From Sipunculus nudus (lineage: Eukaryota; Annelida; Sipuncula; Golfingiida; Sipunculidae), in assembly GCA_026874595.1 (NCBI GenBank), contig CM049309.1, positions 49,212,079 to 49,276,078 on the forward strand: a stretch of DNA of 64,000 nucleotides, in the 5' to 3' direction. The notes under the pieces are model-generated. The model did not search any database, was not told the origin of the DNA, and worked only from the letters and a program-made list of their open reading frames with translations. Both the position numbers and the translations under genes were made by a program. How positions within the stretch are numbered: the stretch's first letter is position 1; every line of letters starts with the position of its first letter. This document shows, piece by piece, positions 1 through 9,938 of the stretch.

Positions 1-1018
1 AAATGATTTTTGGCACAATTATTAATTATTAGACTTTTAAAAGTGAAAGGACTGCATCTTTTATTATTTTAAACATTTTTTATAATAAATCTTAATGAAT
101 GCATCAGCTTAAAAAAGCATTTTACCCAAGGTCTTTCAGTATGTGTAAACAGATTTACCAACAGGCCAAAATTTTGTCTCTATCTATGAATAGCTTGGCA
201 GACTGTCAACTATTTAAGATTTGGCAACTGGCCAAAGGTCTGCCTTGATCTATTTACAGCTTTAGCAGACTGCCAACTGTGTCAGATTATGCAACAGGCC
301 AAGAGTTCACTTAGTGCAGCCAGGTACAGGTCAAAAGTTTACTCAGTTTAGCCAGGTGCAGGTCAAGAGTTCACTCAGTGCAATAGCTTGAGCCAGCAAT
401 TTGTCACAGTTCATTCAAGGCAACTGCCTTTTCCATCTTCCTGGTCAGCCAAGTGCATCAAACTTAAGGGAAGTTTGATGTATTGGCCTGATATTTTGAC
501 TTGCCTATGCGTCTTTGATGGCTTTCTTGTTCACAAGACAGGTCAACTCATGCCACCTACAATGACTTTTGCACAGTGTATGGGCCTGCTTTTTTCTATT
601 GAAGAATTTGATACATCAGCCTAAAATTGGGCATATTTATACATAATGGATAGCTTTTTTGTGTACAAGACTCGTGGTGCCACCTTCACTAATTTTTGCA
701 CAGTGTATGTCCCCGCTTATTTCGCAGAAGGGGTTTGACATATCAGTCTGAAATTGGACATATGTTTATATCTCTGATAGCTTCGTTGTATACATGATTG
801 GTGGTGCCAGCTACAATCATTTTTGTGTTGTGTGCACCCATGTCAGAATATCAGCAGTGATGTTTGTGTAATTGTTCTTGTTCAAAACGTTAGTACTTGC
901 ATTTGACATATACAAATTACACATGTACTTGAAAAGTAATGGTCCAGCATTGAAGCATTATACCTGGTGTATATCCCATTGCACAGGTTCGCCTTAGGCC
1001 TGCAGGGCTTGTTTTTTT
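1..1018 (+). repeat. Dispersed repeat, copy related to 24622-25725 (left end outside window)
   Basis: Positions 131-1018 follow 24664-25725 block by block: TCTTTCAGTATGTGTRAACAG, then CAACAGGCCAARA, AGAGTTCACTCAGTGCA, GATGTATTGGCCTRATATT, and GAAGCATTATACCTGGTGTAT near the end. Copy 1 carries about 90 extra bases between 40 and 130. It ends at GGCTTGTTTTTTT (1006-1018). No coding frame is shared between the copies. Confidence 0.75.
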
Positions 1019-1480
1019 AGATCTTGTCTCATAGATTTTGAAAAAAAAATCCAATATTTGGATGCAAACCCTGTGCAGAAGAGGTGTTCAAATATAATAT
1101 CTTTAGATGGTACCCTAGAATGTTTGACTTTAACCAATATCGTTCCTGGAATTTTTTTTTCAGTGGAAATATGTCTTTATAAAACACCCATTGGCATTAT
1201 GTAATTGCTGCCCTTGTTTTATCCTCAACAATCAACATTCATGACAATGCTGAATGTTCTCTTACTGCCAACTTTCTTGGAGATGTCACATCCTCTGTGA
1301 TGTCACAATTCAGGCCCTACTGATGGCCATATGGTCACTTTTCATACAAGTTCTTGTGGTAAAAAAAATGCCAAAACCCATTAAACACTTATTTTTTATT
1401 AATATTTATTTGGGGATTTTCACCAAAATTTAACCACTTTGAGATGATCTTCATTATCCCGTCTTAATTGTATAATTCAA
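1019..1480. other. AT-rich spacer without recognised features
   Basis: I see no gene, splice-supported exon or clear repeat here. Confidence 0.5.
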
Positions 1481-1836
1481 TTGTCCCCTGCTTCTGCGAA
1501 CAGGGGACATAAATTTGGGTTTGACTGTCTGTCAGGTTTTTGTTTCCGTGCAATAACTCCTAAATATTATCCTATTTCATTCAAATTTGGCTCAGTGATT
1601 GCTCTCATGCATACCTCGGTTGGGATTGGTTATGGAGTTTATGTCTGAAAATTTATTATCATCAGCTCCAAAACAAAACAAAAATTTCCCCTTTTCTTCC
1701 CATTTCACAACAAAACTTATGACATCTTCAGGGGCCAATGAAACTAAAACACAGTCACTAGGACACGTGGAGACCTTTTCAGGGGAAAATAAAAAAGTAA
1801 ACATATTTACAAGGCAAGCAGGGGACATCGAGGTGG
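1481..1836 (+). repeat. Small dispersed repeat with GTCCCCTG/CAGGGGAC leader hairpin
   Basis: 1483-1490 GTCCCCTG and 1501-1508 CAGGGGAC form a perfect 8-bp stem with a 10-nt loop. It is followed by a T/G-rich TGTCTGTCAGG segment and by 'AATAACTCCTAAATAT..TTCATTCAAATTTGGC', the usual phrase pattern of this class. CAGGGGACATCGAGG (~1821-1835) looks like the 3' end. Open frames on both strands across it are chance frames in repeat DNA. Confidence 0.55.
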
Positions 1837-3093
1837 AAGGGGGGGACAGAAATTCCAAGAATTTGCAAGTTTTAATCAAGTCCATGATGTTGGTCATGAG
1901 AGCACTTATACATGAATGCCAGTTAGCAAAGATTCCAAATTGACAAATGATTAACAATAATTCCTAAGGAAATATTTAACAAACCATTGTCAGATATTAA
2001 GACAATCATAGGTGGGGATATTAGTGTTTTCAATGAAAAACTTTTCATATGATACCAGTGGGTATCATGTGAGTACTTGACAACAATATGGCTGAATCAA
2101 GCCCTAGAATATCAAGTGTAGTTGATAACTTATTCCATGATATTTTGCATTGTTGCTGGACAAGCTTTTAAATTTCAGTGTGTCTCAGTTATGCTATATA
2201 TTGCAGCCCCTTACATACTTTTCCTTTGAAATTATACACCAGGATACCCCTGGACTTGGCATGAGTAGGTGTGGCTGACCAAGTAGGAGGAGGGCTGCAG
2301 ATGTTTACCATCAGCTGATACAGTTAGATATATACAGTTTCATAACACCTGTATGTTTTTCTCACAGCACTGGTTGTAAGACAGCTGCTGTATATACTGG
2401 ACAGCCATACAGAAGCCATCAGCCCTTACCTGAGACCTCAGAATTAAATGGTCAGGATCTTAGCCCCATATAACAGCTGGGGGCGTGGGGGGGGGGGGGG
2501 GGGGGTGGATGTAGCTTTTAATATATGGTGGTCAGTGCTGTTTATCAGAACTTTCAATTGAAGGATTTCACGAAGTGCACTATATAATAAAAGCAACATA
2601 TCATATTTGTTTATTAATTAAAACGGCTTTCAATAGAGTACATATATCTTCATCCTTGATCCTCGATCTGCCTCTTTCCAGATCTACACGAAAATTTAAT
2701 AATGTTTTCTCTTACCTATGTCCCACTATTTCCTTGAAGTTTAGTGGAAATACGTGCTGCAGATTTTTATAACCCTGCTAACTTCAACAAAAACAAACTA
2801 GCAAACAGACATAGGTGGAGCAGAACCACCTTGCAGAACATAATTAGGATGTTTAATTTAATCTGTTTCTGAATACTTTAAGAAGAAAAAACTTCGAGAC
2901 TTGTTGACATCTCTTGTCATGAAGAATGTTCTGTTTTGCCAAGCACCTGATTAAACCAGCCTCTGTAATTTTCACCAGTTCTTCAGCCCTGATTGCTTTG
3001 TGTCACGTTTGACAACCTGCTGGCTTCTTGCTTTCAACCACAAAACGCCAATTTGTGATTGCCAAGGAGGTCATGTTTTTACCATGGTCTGTT
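1837..3093. other. Non-coding stretch with a long G tract
   Basis: No gene seen. A G-rich tract (about 2472-2506, one run of around 20 Gs) is the only marked structure. At ~3058-3080 GCCAAGGAGGTCATGTTTTT looks like a short piece of the same repeat that is fuller at 30599-30839. Confidence 0.5.
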
Positions 3094-3690
3094 TTTAGCT
3101 CAGCTGACTATAAGTCATCTGAGCTATAGTCATGGTCCATTGTCCGTCCGTCTGTCTGTCTGTCAGTCCGTAAGACTGGCATGTTTCGACACCATTGAAC
3201 CTACGAATCTGAAATTTGCCATACAGTTAGATGTCCCAAAAATCTCCTACCATGCCGAAAATTGGGTCAATAGGACTTCGTTCCTTCGAGATATTAAGGA
3301 AAAACCTCAATTTTTTATTAGAAATCTATTTTCACACTTCAGGACTGCCTAATATCAAAACCACTCATCTGGTTTTCTTCATATTTACCATAAATATTCC
3401 TCTATATAGTTCCTATGTACATGCCAGAAATTAAGTCAGTATTATTTAATTTAAAAAAGTTATAGGCCCAAACATAATGAACTTTAAAAAAAAAAATCAG
3501 GAAAGATATTTGGTCACTTAAGACCAAAAGTGTAAAAGGTAGGGACTTTTTCTCAGTAATACAACTTTAATTAATCAAAATTTAATTGTATACCAAAAAT
3601 TAGATCAAAATCTGTTAAACTTTTTTAAATATTTGCAAAAATATAAAATTGGTACCTTAAATTTTGCCCAAGTTTGACCATGGCACGTTT
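3094..3690 (+). repeat. AGCTCA-leader repeat family, unit 1 (~597 bp)
   Basis: Starts with the hairpin AGCTCAGCTGAC-TATAA-GTCATCTGAGCT (12-bp stem, one mismatch), then a GTCCGTCCGTCTGTCTGTC run. Body phrases TTAGATGTCCCAAAAATCTC, TTCACACTTCAGGACTGCC and GCCCAAACATAATG recur in later copies. It closes with TTTGACCATGGCACGTTTT and runs straight into the next leader at 3691. Short frames translated from it recur only because the DNA recurs. Confidence 0.8.
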
Positions 3691-4055
3691 TTAGCTCAGC
3701 TGACTATAAGTCATCTGAGCTATAGTGGTGGTCCATTGTCCGTCGTCCGTCTGTCCGTCCGTCCGTCCGTCCGTAGATGTGGCACGTTTTGAAACCGTAA
3801 GACCTAGGAATCCAAAATTCAGCATAATGTTAGATGTCCCCAAGATCTCCTACCAAGCCGAAAACTGGGTCTTTGCGACTTCGTTCCTTTGAGAAATTAA
3901 GGAAAAACCTCAATTTTTTATTAAAAACCTATTTTCACACTTCAGGACTGCCTAATATCCAAACCACTCATCTGTTTTCCCTCATATTTACCATAAATAT
4001 TCTTCTATATAGTTCCTATGTACATGCCAGAAATTATGTCTGTATTATATAATTG

Positions 4056-5634
4056 TATCCGCCAAAACAGAGTTTGCGGATACTATGTTTTCAGCTGGCC
4101 GCCGCCGCCGCCGCCGCGTAGGTGTCCGGAGAACTCCTCCGTAACCGCTGGGCGGAATTTTCCGAAACCCGGGATTATGTTCGGGTCACATGTGAACTGC
4201 TGCGCCCCGATTTTGTTTTGACCTCTGACCTTTCCTTTGCGCTCTGCGTCCGTTTGTGCGTCTGTTTCCACACATAAACCCACATATCTCCGGAACTGTT
4301 TGACCGATCAGGAAAATTTTTTTGCACAAATGTAGCCCTCGGAGAGCTTTATAACATACACCAAAAATGGTGGCGCCACCTGCAACCATGTTTGCACAGT
4401 GTCCATCTGTTCGTCTGCCTTGGGTTAAAATCACTCATATCTCTGCAGTGACTTGACTAATTCACCTGAAATTGGGCATGCGTAAACATCCTGGATAGCT
4501 TTTCTGATTTTATGACAGGTGGCGCCACCTACATTCACGTTTACGCTGCAGACATCCAAGCTCATATCTCGGGAACCGTTTGACCGATCAGGAAAATTCT
4601 TTTGCACAAATGTAGCCCTTGGAGAGCTTTATAACATACACCAAAAATGGTGGCGCCACCTGCAACCATGTTTGCACAGTGTCCATCTGTTCGTCTGCCT
4701 TGGGTTAAAATCACTCACATCTCTGCAGTGACTTGACTAATTCACCTGAAATTGGGCATGCGTATACATCCTGGATAGCTTTTCTGATTTTATGACAGGT
4801 GGCGCCACCTACATTCACGTTTACGCTGCAGACATCAAAAGTCATATCATGGGAACCGTTTGACCGATCAGGAAAATTCTTTTGCACAAATGTAGCCCTT
4901 GGAGAGCTTTATAACATACACCAAAAATGGTGGCGCTACCTGCAACCATGTTTGCACAGTGTCCATCTGTTTGTCTGCCTTGGGTTAAAATCACTCATAT
5001 CTCTGCAGTGACTTGACTAATTCACCTGAAATTAAGCATGCGTATACATCCTGGATAGCTTTTCTGATTTTATGACAGGTGGCGCCACCTACATTCACGT
5101 TTACGCTGCAGACATCAAAAGTCATATCATGGGAACCGTTTGACCGATCAGGAAAATTCTTTTGCACAAATGTAGCCCTTGGAGAGCTTTATAACATACA
5201 CCGAAAATGGTGGCACCACCTGCAACCATGTTTGCACAGTGTCCATCTGTTCGTCTGCCTTGGGTTAAAATCACTCATATTTCTGCAGTGGTTTGACTAA
5301 TTCACCTGAAATTCGGCATGCTTATACATCCTGGATAGCTTTTCTGATTTTATGACAGGTGGCGCCACCTACAATCAAGTTTACGCTGCAGACATCCAAG
5401 CTCATATCTAGGGAACCATTTGACCGATTGGGCCAAAATTTTGCATGTGTATAAATCTCACATAGCTCTTTATCATACGCAAAACTGGTGGCGCCACCTG
5501 CAGCCATGTTTGCACAGCTCCCATCTGTTTGTCTGCCATGGGATAAAATATCCATGCTAATATGCAACACTTCACCCGTTCCACTCTGATTTAGGCGGAT
5601 ACAAGTAGTCGCTTGTCGACTACCCGTATTCTAG
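4056..5634 (+). mobile_element. Non-autonomous Helentron/Helitron-like element with tandem core, copy 1
   Basis: About 1.58 kb. The 5' subterminal TTGTATCCGCC-AAAACAGAG (4053-4072) is the inverted complement of CTCTGATTTAGGCGGATACAA (5584-5604). The 3' end has a hairpin GTAGTCG-cttgt-CGACTAC (5605-5623), a 7-nt spacer and a terminal CTAG (5631-5634) followed by T, as expected of Helitron-group 3' ends. Subterminal inverted repeats plus a minisatellite core are described for Helentron-associated elements (HINE/DINE-1 type) and resemble the pearl-like elements of bivalves. The core (about 4280-5570) is a 280-bp tandem array of about 4.5 units. No transposase or Rep/helicase frame is present. 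It sits inside another repeat with no target-site duplication. Confidence 0.75.
4280..5570 (+). repeat. 280-bp tandem array (dimer of ~131- and ~149-bp monomers)
   Basis: Identical landmarks recur every 280 bp: CAGGTGGCGCCACCTAC at 4516, 4796, 5076 and 5356. Inside each unit a second GGTGGCGCCACC-like site (4369, 4649, 4929, 5209, 5487) splits it into 131 and 149 bp. The two halves are diverged copies: both go palindrome, then CATNTTTNC, TCATATCTC, a TTTGACY phrase and a gene-poor tail. 280 is not a multiple of 3, so open frames shift from unit to unit and are not genes. Confidence 0.85.
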
Positions 5635-5872
5635 TTTAAAAAAGTTATGGCCCCAAACATAATGCATTTTGTAAAAAATCAGGAAAGATATTTGATCACT
5701 TAACACAAAACTTGTTAAAGCTATGGACTTTTTTTCCAGTAATATAACTTTAGTTTATCAAAATTAAATTGTATACCCAAAATTAGATCAAAATCTTTTA
5801 AATTTTTTAAAATATTAACAAAAATAAAAAATTGGTACCTAAAAATTTTGCCCAACTTTGACCATGGCACGT

Positions 5873-7902
5873 TTTTTTACTGTAAGTACTGTGGATTTAA
5901 TTTTCTCAGCATGTTTTTGTTAGCATTTTGTTTGTTAACACCAAAAATTTGAAACCAGTTGATCAAAAACTGTAGATTTTATTCAAGTTTTCAAGCACCA
6001 TGTAACAAATTGTTTACATCAAGCTAGTGTTATGCAGTTTGCAAGAGCTCAGCTCCCCAGCTTCAGCTCTCAGTTCCTAAAATTTGGCATACAATTAGAT
6101 GTCTCCAAAATTCCCTACCATGCCAAGAATTTGGTCACTAGGACTTAATACCTTTGAGATATTAATGAAAAACTTCATTTTTCCATTAAAAACCCATTGT
6201 TACACTTCAAGACTGCCTAATATCAAAACCACTGATGTGACTTTAATCATATATAATATACATATTTTTCTATACATTCTCTATGCATATGCCAGAAATG
6301 ATGTCAGTATTGCGTAATTGTTTTAAGTTATGGGCCCAAACATAATGCACTATGTAAAAAATCAAGAAATATATTTACTCCCTTAACAAGGGGATTGCTG
6401 AAGCTAGAGTTTTTTTGCCAGGGATGTAACATTATTTAATCAAGATTCAATTGAATACCCCAAATTAGTCCTGAATTTTTCAAATTTTATATGTTATTAG
6501 TATAAATATAAAATAAGTACCTTAAATTTTGCCCAACTTTGACCATGGCACATTTGTTTCCTGTGAGCACGGTTGATATAATTTTCATATCATGCACACA
6601 AGGATTTCAGCTTTTTAGTTTAGAAAGCTGAAAGAAATTGGCCAAAAATTGTAGCTTTTATTAATGTTTTTATGAGACCATGTCAGACCTTAACTCTCTC
6701 CAGCCCCTCTTGAGTCACCTGTATGTTGACCTTGTTGAACTTTCAGCAAATTATGCATGCTTGAGGCGAGCCATACACTGTTGCAGGTAGGCAGCTTATG
6801 GCCAGCCACAGTTGATCCAGGTGTCCAACCCAACTCATCTAGTAGTTTTAACCAACAACATAACAATTAACAATAAATTAATAAATTTTAATGTTTTTTT
6901 AATAACAAATTAAAGAAAAATAAAAAAGAATTTGTTAGTTTATAATAACAGGAAATCAACTTGCAGTTACTGATGATAAAAGAATCTTGTATCGATGGAT
7001 AGAATGTCACGTACTCCAAATAACACCATGCAGTCACCTATGGTATTTTTCAGTTCAATTTTAATGATAAAAAAGTAAATCATATTATTCATTACTAATC
7101 ATTAGGGATCATATGAAGGAAATTAATGATAGACAAAGATGCAGTTGATATTATTAATCTAGATTCCTACTGTGTCTAGTGTGTACATTGATGTGAAATT
7201 AGTCCAAAATGAATATATTACATTTTTTTTTTTAATATAAATAAAAGCCATAAAACCAGGTACTTTTGATCATAATTTAAATGTGTGAATTTTGTATATT
7301 CTGGACTCTCAACATAATTGTTTAGTGAAAACTGAATAAATGCCAGTAATGGTGGGAAAACTTTGCAATTGTATTTAAATACGAATATTAATATGTACTC
7401 CATTATAAAATGTCTTGCATAAAGAATTGGAATTCAGGTAAAAATCAAAGTATATGAATACCAGTGCAAATACTTTCAAAATGTATTCATGAATGCATTC
7501 ATGAATATATTCTTTAATATTATTTTAATAATCATTTCAGTTATATTTCATTTTAAAAAATCATAAGATTCTCTTGTTATTTTTAACAAAAAAATATATT
7601 TGGGACAATATTTGTAATTTTTTTAATAAATAGTTAAACTCTTATATCATATGTTCTGCTTATAAGTTATATGGCCAAGTCAAAATCTGTGTGACAATAG
7701 TACTCCATTTGTTAATAAAATAAATGAAATCAATCCTCTTACCTGTCTCCAAAGATAATATCATAATCATACATAAGCTAAACACCAACAACTCATAATA
7801 AAGCTTATATTTATTACCACACCAAACCAGCATATGCCTCATTCCTAAATCATATTTTTTAATCATATATAACAGCTGAGCGCCGTGACCCATAGGTCCC
7901 TT
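5873..7902 (+). repeat. 2030-bp tandem duplication, first copy
   Basis: Corresponding words lie exactly 2030 bp apart: CCAAAAATTTGAAACC at 5941 and 7971; TTGTTTT/TTGTTCT at 7901 and 9931. By eye the copies are roughly 90% alike. Each ends with the family's 3' end (CAGCTGAGCG..GTGACCC..GGTCCCTTGTTTT). Within it, 6070-6550 is another copy of the AGCTCA-leader family body without the leader hairpin. Confidence 0.8.
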
Positions 7903-9938
7903 GTTTTACCTGTAACTGCTGTGGATTTTATTTTCAAAGCATGTTTTTATTTGCATTTCAACTGTTAACACCAAAAATTTGAAACCAGTTTATCAAAAAC
8001 TGTAGATTTTATTCAAGTTTTCAAGCACCATGTAACATATTGTTTACATCAAGCTAGTGTTATGCAGTTAGCTAGAGCTCAGCTCCCCAGCTGAAGCTCT
8101 AAGTTCCTTAAATTTGGCATACAGGTAGATGTCTCAAAAACCCCCTACCATGCCAAGAATTTGGTCACTAGGACTTAATTCCTTCGAGATATTAATGAAA
8201 AACTTCATTTTTCCATTAAAACCCATTGTAACACTTTAAGACTGCCTAATATCAAAACCACTGATCTGACTTTGATCATATATAATATACATATTTTTCT
8301 ATACATTCGCTATGCACATGCCAGAAATGATGTCAGTATTGCATAATTGTTTTAAGCTATGGGCCCAAACATAATGCACTTTTTAAAAAATCAAGAAATA
8401 TATTTACTCCCTTAACAAGAGGATTGCTGAAGCTAGAGATTTTTTGTCAGGGATGTAACAATATTTAATCAAGATTCAATTGAATACCCAAAATTAGTTC
8501 TGAATTTTTTCAAATTTTATAAGTCATTAGTATAAATATAAAATCAGTACCTTAAATTTTGCCCAACTTTGACCATGGCACGTTTGTTTCCTTAGAGCAC
8601 TGTTGATATAATTTTCATATCATGCACACATAAGGATTTCATCTTTGTAGTTATGAAAGCTGAAAGAAATTGGCCAAATATTGTAGCTTTTATTAATGTT
8701 TTAATGAGACTATGTCAGACCCAGGCTAGCTAGCCCCTCTTCAGTCACCTGTATGTTGACCTTGTTGACCTTTCATCAAATTATGCATGCTTGAGGCGAG
8801 ACATACACTGGGGCAGCCAGGCAGCTAATGCCCAGCCACAGTTGATCAAGATGTCTAACCCAACTCATCTAGTAGTTGTTTTGAAAAACAACATAACAAT
8901 AAACAATAAATTAATAAATGTATATTGGTTTTTAATTTCAAAGTAAAGAAAAATTAATAGAAAGGTATTTGTTAGTTGATGAGTAACAGAAAATTAAATT
9001 GCAGTTCCTGATGATGTAAGAATCTTGTATGGATGGATAGAATGTTAATGTCAGTGTTATTCCAAATAACACCATGCAGTCACCTATGGTATTTTTCAGG
9101 TCAATTTTAATGATAAAAAAATAAATCATATTATTCATTACTAATCATTAGGGATCATATGAAGGAAATAAATGATAGACAAAGATGCAGTTGATAATAT
9201 TAATCTAGATTCCTACTGTGTCTAGTGTGTAGATTGATGTGAAAGTAGTTACATTTATTTTTTTAATATAAATAAAAGCCATAAAACCAGATACTTATGA
9301 TCATTATTTAAATTTGTGAATTTTGTATATTCTGGATTCTCAACATCATTGTTTGGCTAAAACTGAATAAATACTAGACATGGTGGGAATGCTTTGCAAA
9401 TGTATTTGAATATGAATATGAATATGTACTGCATTAAAAAATGTTATTGCATAAGAATGGGAATTCAGGTAAAAATGAAAGTATTTGAATACCAGTGCAG
9501 ATACTTTCAAAATGTATTCATGAATGCATTCATGAATATATTCTATAATGTTATTTTAATAATCATTTCCATTATATTTTATTTTAAAAAATCATATGAT
9601 TTTCTTATTTTTTTTTAATAAAAATTATATTGGCACAATATTTGTTATAAATTTTATTTAATAGTTAAACTCTTTTATTATATGTGCTGCTTATAAGTTA
9701 TATGGCCAAGTCAAAATCTATGTGACAAAAGCGCTCCATTTGTTAATAAAATAAATGAAATCAATCCTCTTCCTTGTCTCCAAAGATACTATCAAAATCA
9801 TACATAAGCTAAACACCAACAACTCATAATAAAGCTTATATTTATTACCACTCAAAACCAGCATGTGCCTCATTCCCAAATCATATTTTTTATCATATAT
9901 AACAGCTGAGCGCAGTGACCCGTGGATCCCTTGTTCTG
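7903..9938 (+). repeat. 2030-bp tandem duplication, second copy
   Basis: Matches the first copy from ACTGCTGTGGATTTTA to CAGCTGAGCGCAGTGACCC and GATCCCTTGTT. Small indels and substitutions are spread along the whole length, with no block that stays open as protein. The minus-strand frame 9718-10317 starts beyond this copy and runs into its right end; it is not supported as a gene. Confidence 0.8.

Larger units (their letters stand above)
3691..5872 (+). repeat. AGCTCA-leader repeat family, unit 2, split by a Helentron-like insertion
   Basis: The same leader hairpin and GTCCGTC run as unit 1 (3691-3778) continue with closely similar body sequence to ~4053. The unit resumes at 5635 (TTTAAAAAAGTTATGG) and ends at 5872 after TTTGACCATGGCACG. 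Removing 4056-5634 leaves a unit of about 600 bp, like unit 1. Confidence 0.8.

Noticed and set aside
1592-1957. Open frames of over 110 codons on both strands at the same place
   Set aside because: They lie in a hairpin-led dispersed repeat, are mutually antisense, and carry no motif.
4519-5300. Repeated open frames MAPPTFTFTLQTSK... at 4519, 4799, 5079, 50068 and 50627
   Set aside because: They are translations of the 280-bp satellite unit. The period is not a multiple of three and each frame ends within its unit, so this is repeated DNA and not a protein family.
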